In this document: piece by piece, positions 23,431 through 34,706 of the stretch
How the letters are laid out: every line of letters starts with the position of its first letter
Numbering within the stretch: the stretch's first letter is position 1
Origin: Megaleporinus macrocephalus
Taxonomy: Eukaryota; Chordata; Actinopteri; Characiformes; Anostomidae
NCBI GenBank assembly: GCA_021613375.1
Contig: CM038705.1
Coordinates: forward strand, 4,501,364-4,565,363
Direction of reading: 5' to 3'
DNA: 64,000 bases
The notes under the pieces: model-generated
The model's database searches: none
Told to the model about the DNA's origin: nothing
What the model saw: the letters and a program-made list of their open reading frames with translations, nothing else
Program-made: the position numbers and the translations under genes

Positions 23431-23885
23431 TTGAGACGCTCTAGTAAGCGAGAGCTTGTTCCCGCCCGCTGCAGCACGCGACCGGTGTTTTAGCCAGTTG
23501 CTAAGATACCAGCCGGCTATCCAAAACAATAGACGGAGCCTTAAAAATCCGCTAGCATAAATGCTAACCCCTCGCGTATAAAACTGCAGTCGTCGCAGTT
23601 TTATATTAATTTGTGTGATTATGTGACAAGAAACGAATTAAAACACCAGAGAAAATCGAAATAACTTTAAATTGAAGATGACTTCTTCGCTCGTAGCGTC
23701 GCTTTTGTCTGCTATGTTAGAAAAAGCTTTGCCTGCGTTGCATCACAGGATTGCCTCAGCAGCTGAGGAACCGTTCGATGCTTCGTTACGATTCAGCTAA
23801 AATAAGTATCTAAGAACTCGGAGCCGCATAGTATGACGTAAAATCAGTCTATGTAGACACTCTGTAGGTTTTGAGACAGACCCAG

Positions 23886-24109
23886 TGTGTTTAAACACTC
23901 CAGCAGCAGCACTGCTGTGTCTGATCCACACAATAACACACCACCACCACCATGTCAGTGTCACTGCAGTGCTGAGAATGACCCACCTCCCTTATAGTAC
24001 CTGCTCTGTGGTGGTCCTGATGTTTGAAGAACAGAGTAATAAAGTATACAGAGAATCAGATGAACTACAGTCTGTAGGTGGAGCTCCTATATAGTCAGTG
24101 GAGCTGATA
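23886..24109 (-). mobile_element. right arm of long inverted repeat
   Basis: Reverse complement of 22332-22562 with scattered differences. It contains GTCAGTGTCACTGCAGTGCT and GAGAATCAGATGAACTACAG. The small + strand open frame at 23885-24094 lies wholly inside the arm and is not a gene. Confidence 0.85.
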
Positions 24110-24930
24110 CAGTGGCTGAACATTGAACCAACACAGTGTTGAAGTAAAACATTTCAATCTCAGAAAAATAGGTCAATGTGTATGTGCTGACTGGGTAGCC
24201 ATATTAAAGCGTGTGTTAACCCAGATTCCCTTCACTTTCGCTACACGTGATGCTGTTCAGCATTTCAGATAATGAGATAATGAGGCTCCTCTCTGGAACC
24301 AGTGCCGCCGTCTGAGGAGGCCCATAACCGAGAGCTCGGGCTTTGTTTGTTAGCTGAGCAGCTCTGAACCCCCTAATGATCCATTTATCCGTCTATTTTA
24401 TTCATCCCTCCTCACGGTACGCAGTTAAGAGCACATTTGCGGTCATCACCCCACATTACAGACCCGGAGTGAAGGTGATTGGGATGTTTACATGACGTGC
24501 CGCGTTCAGAGCCCAAGCGAGAGGGGTCCAAATGGCGTCGCGAGCTTCGTCGTGTTCTCCATGAGCCTCTCTGTGGAGCTAACACACTTTTCTCATTAGC
24601 TAATCTTCGACTTCGCTTGTCAGTGCAGATTTTTCCTTTAAAAGCTCTCCATAAAAAAGCAGACACGCTGGTTTAAAAGGCCAAACGTAGAAGAATAACA
24701 CAATGTGAGCAGCAGAACGAGCCTTAATAAAACAACGCTTGGCTTTTTCCGTCCCGAGTCAGAATTAGCATCTGTAATTAAACGCAATCCCAGCCTAAGT
24801 GCTGTGTATGTTTGCGGTAATGGAAATAAAGCTGGCTAGGATTCGCACATGCTCAGGCAGGTATAAGTAAGCCCCCACGGGGGTCCCCCACTCACCCCCT
24901 GTTTAAGAAATGCTAAGAAAAGCAATACAG
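24110..24930. other. single-copy sequence
   Basis: Short antisense open-frame pairs at 24412-24676 lie in a moderately G+C-rich stretch with no recognisable domain. No repeats seen. Confidence 0.5.
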
Positions 24931-24939
24931 CAATTAACC

Positions 24940-25130
24940 GTGTCGTCACTGTCCAATGAGACAGGAGAGGACAAAAACGTATTTACTTTCAATGTAAGTC
25001 AATAGAACCAGAATTTATTTTAAGCTATTTATAATTTTTTACACAGTGTAAACAACAACGGCTGCAATCAAATGATGCCGAAAAATAAAAACAGACAAAA
25101 ATAGAGATACATGTTTTTCTTTGATCAGAA
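24940..25130 (+). mobile_element. dispersed TTTCAATGTAAGTCAATRGAACC element
   Basis: In order: CTGTCCAATGAGACAGGAGA, TTTCAATGTAAGTCAATAGA, an AGCTATTT segment, TTTACACAGTGTAAACAACA, TCAAATGATGC and ACATGTTTTTCTTTGATC. The same order of blocks recurs in seven other places in this window on both strands. No open frame, so probably a non-autonomous element. Confidence 0.75.
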
Positions 25131-25175
25131 ATGAAATTCTACATTCATAATGAAATCAATTGGGTGTTGGTGAAC

Positions 25176-25436
25176 TCTGACACTACCTTCACCTACCTGT
25201 GTACAGGTATGCTGTAACACTACCTTCACCTACCTCGGTACAGATAAACTGTAACACCACCTTAACCTACCTGTGTACAGGTAAACTGTAACACTACTTT
25301 CTCCTACGTGTGTATATATAAACTGTAACACTACCTTCACCTACCTGTGTACAGGTAAACTGTAACACTACCTTCACCTACCTGTGTACAGGTAAACTGT
25401 AGCACTACCTTCACCTACCTGTGTGCAGGTACTGTT
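25176..25436. repeat. 37-bp tandem repeat, about 7 units
   Basis: Unit of CTGTAACACTACCTTCACCT followed by ACCTGTGTACAGGTAA. Each unit contains the 14-bp imperfect palindrome ACCTGTGTACAGGT with CACCT/ACAGGT E-box-like half sites. The third and fourth units are the most diverged. Confidence 0.93.
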
Positions 25437-26035
25437 ATCTAATGTTATGTACTACCATACGTCAGTATTTCCATACAGTAACAGTGGCTCTGGGGACCGT
25501 CACAACTACTAAGACCACTTATGACGGTGGGCACACGTTTGAATGCTGGCGGGCCTAGTCACGCAGGTGATGAGCTCGTGGAGCGACGTCGTGGCTTTAA
25601 CGAGCTGTTATGGAAAGCGCTCTGGGCTGCTTCCACTTGACCTCGCCTGATTTACCGACGCCTTTGAATGGTGATTTATGGCTCCTCTAAATCCTTACAC
25701 GGGTGAATTAGTCGTTTCTGGCCTTCTGGTTGACAAGTTGAAACGTTGTTTCCCCCAGAAGAAGAAAAAAAGGAAAGCAGCTGTGTATGCTGGGACTCTC
25801 GCAGCTGTAAATTCTCCATAATTCCTCGCGCCTTTCCAAGCCGTAAACAACGTTACAGTAGGAATGACAGAGGGACATTTGGACTCACGCTAAGCACGTT
25901 CACAGCTGTTCAGACCACCAGACCACTTCTCTGCTTCTTCCACGTCACCCATTTCCAGTCTGCTGATTTTTTACTGAATTACTAGTTGTTTTCTGCAACC
26001 GAGAGCTCTGCCCACTTCACCTGATTGGGTGAAAA
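25437..26035. other. single-copy sequence
   Basis: No repeat structure and no recognised coding sequence. A small + frame at 25746-25985 has no family features. Confidence 0.5.
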
Positions 26036-26220
26036 GCCAAAGAAAAACATGTGTCTCAATTGTTTTGGCATTGTGTTAAGATTTCTTGACAAACGGACCA
26101 ATAGAAATGCTCCGAAATCGCTTGGAAAAAGAATCCGGTTCCATTGAGCTGCATTAAACGTAAAGGTTTTGGCTCTGCCCTGTAAATTTTGGAGATATAT
26201 TTCTTTGGACACTTATGATG
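26036..26220 (-). mobile_element. dispersed TTTCAATG.. element, inverted copy
   Basis: GGACCAATAGAAATGCTCCG and the AAACGTAAAGGTTTTGGCTC segment are the reverse complement of the element at 24940 and 40935. The copy is diverged (CATTGAGCTGCATTAAACG in place of the usual TTGACTTACATTGAAAG). Confidence 0.7.
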
Positions 26221-26399
26221 TGTTGCCTGATGTCTGAGACCTTGTGTTACGATGGTTTTGAGGCGATTTTGGACGTTACATTAAATAAATTTAATTACGA
26301 TGGAGAGATACATGCAGGGCGACATTATTTCAGATTTTATTTCAGATTACCACCATCAGCATTTCACACAGAAACTCGCATGTAGGGTCCCCACAGTAA

Positions 26400-28203
26400 A
26401 CGGAGACTAGAGCATTAGCGTGTGGCTAGAGCCTTAGATTGTGGCTAGAGTATTAGCGTGTGGCTAGAGCCTTAGATTGTGGCTAGAGTATTAGCGTGTG
26501 GCTAGAGCCTTAGATTGTGGCTAGAGTATTAGCGTGTGGCTAGAGCGTTAGATTGTGGCTAGAGTATTAGCGTGTGGCTAGAGTGTTAGATTGTGGCTAG
26601 AGTATTAGCTTGTGGCTAGAGCGTTAGATTGTGGCTAGAGCGTTAGATTGTGGCTAGAGCGTTATATTGTGGATAGAGTATTAGCTTGTGGCTAGAGCCT
26701 TAGATTGTGGCTAGAGTATTATCTTGTGGCTAGAGCGTTAGATTGTGGCTAGAGTATTATCTTGTGGCTAGAGCGTTAGATTGTGGCTAGAGTATTAGCT
26801 TGTGGCTAGAGCGTTAGATTGTGGCTAGAGTATTATCTTGTGCCTAGAGCGTTAGATTGTGGCTAGAGTATTAGCTTGTGGCTAGAGCGTTAGATTGTGG
26901 CTAGAGTATTAGCTTGTGGCTAGAGCGTAAGATTGTGGCTAGAGCGTTAGATTGTGGCTAGAGTGTTAGATTGTGGCTAGAGCATTAGCTTATGGAAAGA
27001 GTATTATCTTGTGGCTAGAGTATTATCTTGTGGCTGGAGTATTAGTTTGTGGCTAGAGCATTAGCTTGTGACTAGAGTATTTTCTTGTGGCTAGAGTGTT
27101 AGATTGTGGCTAGAGTATTATCTTGTGGCTAGAGTATTAGCTTGTGGCTAGAGTATTATCTTGTGGCTAGAGTATTATCTTGTGGCTAGAGTATTAGCTT
27201 GTGGCTAGAGTGTTAGATTGTGGCTAGAGTATTAGCTTGTGGCTAGAGTGTTAGATTGTGGCTAGAGTATTATCTTGTGGCTAGAGTGTTAGATTGTGAC
27301 TAGAGCATTAGATTGTGGCTAGAGTATTAGCCTGTGGCTAGAGTATTAACTTGTGACTAGATTATTAACTTGTGGCTAGAGTATTAGCTTGTGGCTATAG
27401 CACTAGCTTATGGAAAGAGTATTAGTTTGTGGCTAGAGCATTAGCTTGTGGCTATAGCACTAGCTTATGGAAAGAGTATTAGCTTGTGGCTAGAGCATTA
27501 GTTTGTGGCTAGAGTATTATCTTGTGGCTAGAGTATTAGTTTGTGGCTAGAGTATTATCTTGTGGATAGAGTATTAGCTTGTGGCTAGAGTATTATCTTG
27601 TGAATAGAGTATTATCTTGTGGTTAGAGTATTATCTTGTGGATAGAGTATTATCTTGTGAATAAAGTATTATCTTGTGGTTAGAGTATTATCTTGTGGAT
27701 AGAGTATTATCTTGTGAATAGAGTATTATCTTGTGAATAGAGTATTATCTTGTGGCTAGAGTATTATCTTGTGGATAGAGTATTATCTTGTGAATAGAGT
27801 ATTATCTTGTGGATAGAGTATTATCTTGTGAATAGAGTATTATCTTGTGAATAGAGTATTGTCTTGTGGATAGAGTATTATCTTGTGAATAGAGTATTAT
27901 CTTGTGAATAGAGTATTATCTTGTGGATAGAGTATTATCTTGTGAATAGAGTATTATCTTGTGGATAGAGTATTATCTTGTGAATAGAGTATTATCTTGT
28001 GAATAGAGTATTATCTTGTGGATAGAGTATTATCTTGTGAATAGAGTATTATCTTGTGGATAGAGTATTATCTTGTGGATAGAGTATTATCTTGTGGATA
28101 GAGTATTAGTTTGTGGCTAGAGTATTATCTTGTGGATAGAGTATTATCTTGTGGATAGAGTATTATCTTGTGGATAGAGTATTATCTTGTGGCTAGAGGG
28201 TTA
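26400..28203. repeat. 19-bp minisatellite, about 95 units, GATA-motif rich
   Basis: Unit GTGGCTAGAGTATTATCTT (19 bp). The left third mainly alternates CGTTAGATT and TATTAGCGT/CTT variants; the right third is nearly pure TATTATCTT with GGATAGAG or GAATAGAG starts. TTATCTT, whose complement AAGATAA is a consensus GATA-factor site, occurs about 40 times, mostly after 27000. Confidence 0.98.
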
Positions 28204-29075
28204 GATTGGACGCTGTAAAGCAGCTTCAGTTTCTAATATTGTACTCTTATAGTTTTAAACGTTCTAATAAAAGAGAGATAAAAGAGAAACAGAGATTTTA
28301 ATGAACTGATGTATTAACGTTCCAGTGCTTCTGTTATAGCCGTGTGGAAAACGTGTTGACCCGAGACACCACACATACGGTGGATCTGTAAATATTGCGA
28401 CTTGCTAAACGGCTGGAAGGGAATGTCATGGAGGATAAAATCACGGCTGTGATGATCTACTGCCATGATGTCATTATTCGGCGTAGCCTCGCTCGCTCTC
28501 GCTATTGTTCCTCGCGGCCTTCGTGTGTTTTGGCTGCGGCGAGCGTGTTTGCGCGCCTGGCCCAGAGGACAGTGACTGCACTTTTCCAGCGTTTTGTCTT
28601 GCCTCGTTTTTCCTCGTGTTCTGCCGGCTGAGGGGATATTTATATGTCCGGCCTGGTGTTTATCATGTGGGCCGGTGCGATGAGGTTTGCGTTTTGCACC
28701 TGCAGGATGTCTCTTTTCCACAGTCGAAGCCAGGCTGTTCGTTGGCTATCACCTCCAAATCCGACCATGCGGCATTCGGAATTCCTCAGGCTAGCCGCTG
28801 TAGCGTGCCTGACCTGCTGTATTCCATCAGGACCGAGTGAATGAGCTGCGGAGGAGATCGCGTGGCTGATCCGTCGTGGTTACACCTCACGGTTGGAGAT
28901 GTCTGACCTTCTTTCCCAATCAATCAATTGACCAATCAAGCAATTGACCAGTCAGTTATTTAAACTGGGAGTGCGCTAAGTTCGACCTTCAATCACTAGA
29001 ACTGGTATTCAATGAACATCCAGGTACTTAGCTCTTGCGTGAAGCTTCACCCCTTTTTTTAAATGTGAAAGCAGC
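28204..29075. other. single-copy, CpG-containing segment
   Basis: Several overlapping open frames on both strands (28314-28844) in a G+C-richer stretch. None carries a motif I recognise, and none is clearly favoured by codon use. Near 28917-28960, CAATCAATTGACCAATCAAG-type short repeats occur. Confidence 0.45.
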
Positions 29076-29079
29076 ATAG

Positions 29080-29315
29080 GTCTCGTCGCTGTCCAATGAG
29101 AAACAAGTATCCCCAAAATGCCAGCTTTACAGGAGAGGCTGAAAACTGTCAAAACTTTCAATGCAAGTCAATGGAACCAGAATTTTTTTTGAGCTGTTTT
29201 GAAGCATTTCTATTGGTCCGTTCATCATGACATTTAAACACAAAGTAAACGACAGCGGTCGCATTCAAATGATGCAGAAATATAGAAATCGACAAAATTG
29301 GACAGCGATGATATA
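29080..29315 (+). mobile_element. dispersed TTTCAATG.. element
   Basis: CTGTCCAATGAGAAACAAG, CTTTACAGGAGAGGCTGAAA, CTTTCAATGCAAGTCAATGG, AGCATTTCTATTGGTCCGTT, CATTCAAATGATGCAGAAAT: the most complete copy of the family in this window. Confidence 0.8.
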
Positions 29316-29576
29316 CATACATAGACGCTCTTGTTGTGTTCAGGCAGGCAGGTCAGCGGCACCACTATTTTGGGGCGGTCGTCATTGCCGCTGGACTGCT
29401 TTCAGAACCGTTACAGAGCAGCAGTTTGTTATCAATCAATGGTTGAAATGAGAGGAATGATGAGTGTCCTGTCAGCCTGCATCCGTTGGATAAATGACCG
29501 GCCCCAGTGGCAGCGTATGTATGTATGTATGTATGTACTTTACTGGATGACCGGCTAATGTGTTTCTAAATCACTG

Positions 29577-30909
29577 GTGTAGTGGTTAGTATGGTGGTGT
29601 AGTGGTTAGTATGGTGGTGTAGTGGTTAGTATGGTGGTGTAGTGATTAGTAAGGTGGTGTAGTGGTTAGTATGGTGGTGTAGTGGTTAGTACGGTGGTGT
29701 AGTGGTTAGTATGGTGGTGTAGTGGTTAGTATGGTGGTGTAGTGGTTAGTAAGGTGGTGTAGTGGTTAGTACGGTGGTGTAGTGGTTAGTAAGGTGGTGT
29801 AGTGGGTAGTATGGTGGTGTAGTGGTTAGTACGGTGGTGTAGTGGTTAGTATGGTGGTGTAGTGGTCAGTATGGTGGTGTAGTGGTCAGTATGGTGGTGT
29901 AGTGGTTAGTATGGTGGTGTAGTGGTTAGTATGGTGGTGTAGTGGTTAGTACGGTGGTGTAGTGGTTAGTATGGTGGTGTAGTTGTTAGTATGGTGGTGT
30001 AGTGGTTAGTATGGTGGTGTAGTTGTTAGTACGGTGGTGTAGTGGTTAGTACGGTGGTGTAGTGGTTAGTAAGGTGGTGTAGTGGTTAGTATGGTGGTGT
30101 AGTTGTTAGTATGGTGGTGTAGTGGTTAGTACGGTGGTGTAGTGGTTAGTACGGTGGTGTAGTGGTTAGTATGGTGGTGTAGTGGTTAGTATGGTGGTGT
30201 AGTGGTTAGTACGGTGGTGTAGTGGTTAGTATGGTGGTGTAGTGGTTAGTACGGTGGTGTAGTGGTTAGTACGGTGGTGTAGTGGTTAGTACGGTGGTGT
30301 AGTGGTTAGTATGGTGGTGTAGTTGTTAGTATGGTGGTGTAGTGGTCAGTATGGTGGTGTAGTGGTTAGTATGGTGGTGTAGTGGTTAGTACGGTGGTGT
30401 AGTGGTTAGTATGGTGGTGTAGTTGTTAGTATGGTGGTGTAGTGGTTAGTATGATGGTGTAGTGGTTAGTACGGTGGTGTAGTGGTTAGTACGGTGGTGT
30501 AGTGGTTAGTATGGTGGTGTAGTGGTTAGTATGGTGGTGTAGTTGTTAGTATGGTGGTGTAGTGGTCAGTATGGTGGTGTAGTGGTTAGTATGGTGGTGT
30601 AGTGGTTAGTACGGTGGTGTAGTGGTTAGTACGGTGGTGTAGTGGTTAGTATGGTGGTGTAGTGGTTAGTACGGTGGTGTAGTGGTTAGTACGGTGGTGT
30701 AGTGGTTAGTACGGTGGTGTAGTGGTTATTATGGTGGTGTAGTGGTTAGTACGGTGGTGTAGTGGTTAGTACGGTGGTGTAGTGGTTAGTTTGGTGGTGT
30801 AATGGTTAGTACGGTGGTGTAGTGGTTAGTACGGTGGTGTAGTGGTTAGTACGGTGGTGTAGTGGTCAGTATGGTGGTGTAGTGGTCAGTATGGTGGTGT
30901 AGTGGTCAG
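29577..30909 (+). repeat. 20-bp minisatellite made of SINE A-box segment (about 66 units)
   Basis: Unit GTGGTGTAGTGGTTAGTATG (20 bp) with ATG/ACG/AAG and TTAG/TCAG variants. Each unit contains TGGTGTAGTGG, which fits the pol III A-box pattern of tRNA-derived SINEs. The array runs directly into the SINE body at 30910, whose own head is the last unit (TGGTGTAGTGGTCAGCACTG). Confidence 0.97.
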
Positions 30910-31160
30910 CACTGTCTCCTCACAGTAAGATGATCTGGGTTGGATTCCCGGTCCGGGTGGTTCTGTGTGGAGTGTGTATGTTCTCTCTGTGTTTGAGTGG
31001 GTTCCTCCGGGTACTCCGGTTTCCTCCCACAGTCCAAACACGTGCAGGTTAGGTTGATCACTCACTGCCCATAGGTGTGAGCGTGAGTGTGTGATGGACT
31101 GGCGATGCCGCTGGGATTGGCTCCAGCCCCCCTGTGGACAGAAGCTATGGGGTTATAGCT
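30910..31160 (+). mobile_element. tRNA-derived SINE (DANA/V-SINE-like), body
   Basis: CTGTCTCCTCACAGTAAGAT, GGGTTGGATTCCCGGTCC (degenerate B box), TTCTGTGTGGAGTGTGTATG, GGGTTCCTCCGGGTACTCCG, TTTCCTCCCACAGTCCAAAC and a GTGTGATGGACTGGCGATG tail region. Block order is that of the zebrafish DANA family as I recall it. Its A-box end is expanded into the 20-bp array to the left. Confidence 0.8.
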
Positions 31161-31468
31161 ACAGGACTCAGCATGTAGTCGAAAGTCCTGAATGAGTTTC
31201 GGCTCTGAACGGTTTCAGCAGAATGATCCGTATCGGCTGAGGCTTGTTGCGTGCAGCCGTTCGCACGACCCGGCGCGCTTTCCCACAGATAAAAACAGAC
31301 ATTCATGTATTCGGGAGCTCGAAACCGAGTCCCATCTCCCGCTCCCTCATCGCCCCGCTCCTCCAGTCTAATGGAGTTAGAGGCACGTCCTGCAGCCAAA
31401 CCAAACACGAGCCTGCCAGGAGGCAGAGGCTCAACCCAAACACAACACAGCAGAGAGAGGGGCTAAAG
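31161..31468. other. single-copy sequence
   Basis: Short unique spacer between the SINE and the 21-bp array. Small antisense open frames show no family features. Confidence 0.5.
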
Positions 31469-34400
31469 CAGCCCTGAGCACTGGAGCCACAGCTCTTAAC
31501 ACTGGAGCCACAGCTCTTAACACTGGAGCTTTAGCTCTAAACACTGGAGCTTTAGCTCTAAACACTGGAGCTTTAGCTCTAAACACTGGAGCTTTAGCTC
31601 TGAGCACTGAAGCTTTAGCACTGAACACTGGAGCTTTAGCTCTGAGCACTGGAACCACAGTTCTGAACACTGGAGCTTTAGCTCTGAGCACTGGAGCTTT
31701 AGCTCTGAACACTGGAGCTTTAGATCTAAGCACTGGAGCCTCAGCTCTGAACACTGGAGCCACAGCTCTGAACACTGGAGCCAGAGCTCTGAACACTGGA
31801 GCTTTAGCACTGAACACTGAAGCTTTAACACTGAACACTGAAGCTTTAGCTCTGAACACTGGAACCACAGCTCTGAACACTGGAACCACAGATCTGAACG
31901 TCGGAGCTTTAGTTCTGAACACTGAAGCCACAGCTCTGAACACTGGAGCTTTAGCTCTGAGCACTGAAGCTTTAGCTCTGAGCACTGAAGCTTTAGCTCT
32001 GAACACTGGAGCCATAGCTCTGAACACTGGAGCCTCAGCTCTGAACACTGGAGACAAAGCTCTGAACACTGGAGACAAAGCTCTGAACACTGGAGACAAA
32101 GCTCTGAGCACTGGAGCTTTAGCTCTGAACACTGGAGCTTTAGCTCTGAGCACTGGAGCTTTAGCTCTGAACACTGGAGCTTTAGCTCTAAACACTGGAG
32201 CTTTAGCTCTGAGCACTGGAGCTTTAGCACTGAACACTGGAGCTTTAGCTCTGAGCACTGGAGCTTTAGCTCTAAACACTGGAGCTTTAGCTCTAAACAC
32301 TGGAGCTTTAGCACTGAACACTGGAGCTTTAGCACTGAACACTGGAGCTTTAGCTCTAAACACTGGAGCTTTAGCTCTGAGCACTGAAGCTTTGGCTCTG
32401 AACACTGGAGCTTTAGCTCTAAACACTGGAGCTTTAGCTCTGAGCACTGGAGCTTTAGCTCTAAACACTGGAGCTTTAGCTCTAAACACTTGAGCTTTAG
32501 CTCTGAGCACTGGAGCTTTAGCTCTGAGCACTGGAGCTTTAGCTCTAAACACTGGAGCTTTAGCTCTAAACACTGGAGCTTTAGCTCTGAACACTTGAGC
32601 TTTAGCTCTGAGCACTGGAGCTTTAGCTCTGAGCACTGGAGCTTTAGCTCTGAGCACTGGAACCACAGTTCTGAACACTGGAGCTTTATCTCTGAGCACT
32701 GGAGCTTTAGCTCTGAACACTGGAGCTTTAGCTCTGAACACTGGAGCTTTAGATCTAAGCACTGGAGCCTCAGCTCTGAACACTGGAGCCTCAGCTCTGA
32801 ACACTGGAGCTTTAGCTCTGAACACTGAAGCTTTAGCACTGAACACTGAAACTTTAGCTCTGAACACTGGAACCACAGCTCTGAACACTGGAACCACAGA
32901 TCTGAACGCCGGAGCTTTAGCTCTGAACACTGAAGCCACAGCTCTGAACACTGGAGCTTTAGCTCTGAACACTGGAGCTTTAGCTCTGAGCACTGAAGCT
33001 TTAGCTCTGAACACTGGAGCTTTAGCTCTAAACACTGGAGCTTTAGCTCTGAGCACTGGAGCTTTAGCACTGAACACTGGAGCTTTAGCTCTGAGCACTG
33101 GAGCTTTAGCTCTAAACACTGGAGCTTTAGCTCTAAACACTGGAGCTTTAGCACTGAACACTTGAGCTTTAGCTCTGAGCACTGAAGCTTTGGCTCTGAA
33201 CACTGGAGCTTTAGCACTGAACACTGGAGCTTTAGCTCTGAGCACTGGAGCTTTAGCTCTAAACACTTGAGCTTTAGCTCTGAGCACTGGAGCTTTAGCT
33301 CTAAACACTGGAGCTTTAGCTCTAAACACTGGAGCTTTAGCTCTGAACACTTGAGCTTTAGCTCTGAGCACTGGAGCTTTAGCTCTGAGCACTGGAGCTT
33401 TAGCTCCGAACACTGGAGCTTTAGCTCTGAGCACTGGAGCTTTAGCTCTGAACACTTGAGCTTTAGCTCTGAGCACTGGAGCTTTAGCTCTGAACACTGG
33501 AGCTTTAGCTCTGAGCACTGGAGCTTTAGCACTGAACACTGGAGCTTTAGCTCTGAGCACTGGAGCTTTAGCTCTGAGCACTGGAGCTTTAGCTCTAAAC
33601 ACTGGAGCTTTAGCTCTGAACACTGGAGCTTTAGCTCTGAACACTGGAGACAAAGCTATGAACACTTGAGCTTTAGCTCTAAACACTGGAGCTTTTGCTC
33701 TGAGCACTGGAGCTTTAGCTCCGAACACTGGAGCTTTAGCTCTGAGCACTGGAGCTTTAGCTCTGAACACTTGAGCTTTAGCTCTGAGCACTGGAGCTTT
33801 AGCTCTGAACACTGGAGCTTTAGCTCTGAGCACTGGAGCTTTAGCACTGAACACTGGAGCTTTAGCTCTGAGCACTGGAGCTTTAGCTCTGAGCACTGGA
33901 GCTTTAGCTCTAAACACTGGAGCTTTAGCTCTGAACACTGGAGCTTTAGCTCTGAACACTGGAGACAAAGCTATGAACACTTGAGCTTTAGCTCTAAACA
34001 CTTGAGCTTTAGCTCTGAGCACTGAAGCTTTAGCTCTGAACACTGGAGCTCTAGCTCTGAACACTGGAGCTTTAGCTCTGAACACTGGAGCTTTAGCTCT
34101 GAACACTGGAGCTTTAGCTCTGAACACTGGAGCTTTAGATCTGAGCACTGGAGCCTCAGCTCTGAACACTGGAGCTTTAGCTCTGAACACTGGAGCTTTA
34201 GATCTGAGCACTGGAGCCTCAGCTCTGAACACTGGAGCTCTAGCTCTGAACACTGGAGCTTTAGCTCTGAACACTGGAGCTTTAGCTCTGAACACTGGAG
34301 CTTTAGCTCTGAACACTGGAGCTTTAGATCTGAGCACTGGAGCCTCAGCTCTGAACACTGGTGCTTTAGCTCTGAACACTGGAGCTTTAGATCTGAGCAC

Positions 34401-34706
34401 TGGAGCCTCAGCTCTGAACACTGGGGCCTCAGCTCTGAACACTGGAGACAAAGCTCTGAACACTTGAGCTTTAGCTCTGAACACTGGAGCTTTAGCTCTA
34501 AACACTTGAGCTTTAGCTCTGAACAGTGAAGCTTTAGCTCTAAACACTGGAGCTTTAGCACTGAACACTGGAGCTTTAGCACTGAACACTGGAGCCTCAG
34601 CTCTGAACACTGGAGCCTCAGCTTTGAACACTGGAGCCTCAGCTTTGAACACTGGAGCTTTAGCTCTGAACACTACAGTCTCGGCTCTGAACACTGGAGC
34701 TCCAGC
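31469..34706. repeat. 21-bp minisatellite, about 153 units
   Basis: Unit of 21 bp with core GCTTTAGCTCTGAACACTG. Variants are GAGCACTG, CTAAACACTG, GCCTCAGCT, GCCACAGCT and GACAAAGCT. Two minus frames stay open for long stretches (FRAKAPV and LQCSELK heptads), and a plus frame reads ALALNTG. All three follow from a 21-bp period and are not evidence of a protein. A 15-unit (315-bp) segment is duplicated inside the array. Confidence 0.98.

Larger units (their letters stand above)
22563..23885. other. 1.3-kb interior of the inverted repeat
   Basis: Not related to the arms. It contains two stretches resembling common fish interspersed repeats (about 22858-23170 and 23220-23430, separate entries). 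The remainder is unique. There is no transposase-like open frame. Confidence 0.6.

Noticed and set aside
26400..28203. CRISPR-like regular array
   Set aside because: Units are directly abutting 19-mers without unique spacers, in eukaryotic DNA. The same applies to all other arrays here.
29577..30909. tandem tRNA genes
   Set aside because: Only the A-box part is repeated. There is no complete cloverleaf, anticodon arm or B box in the units.
31431..34694. 1087-codon minus-strand open frame (FRAKAPV heptads) and its 671-codon neighbour frame
   Set aside because: Both are translations of the 21-bp minisatellite in two different frames. There is no signal peptide, non-repeat domain or splice context.
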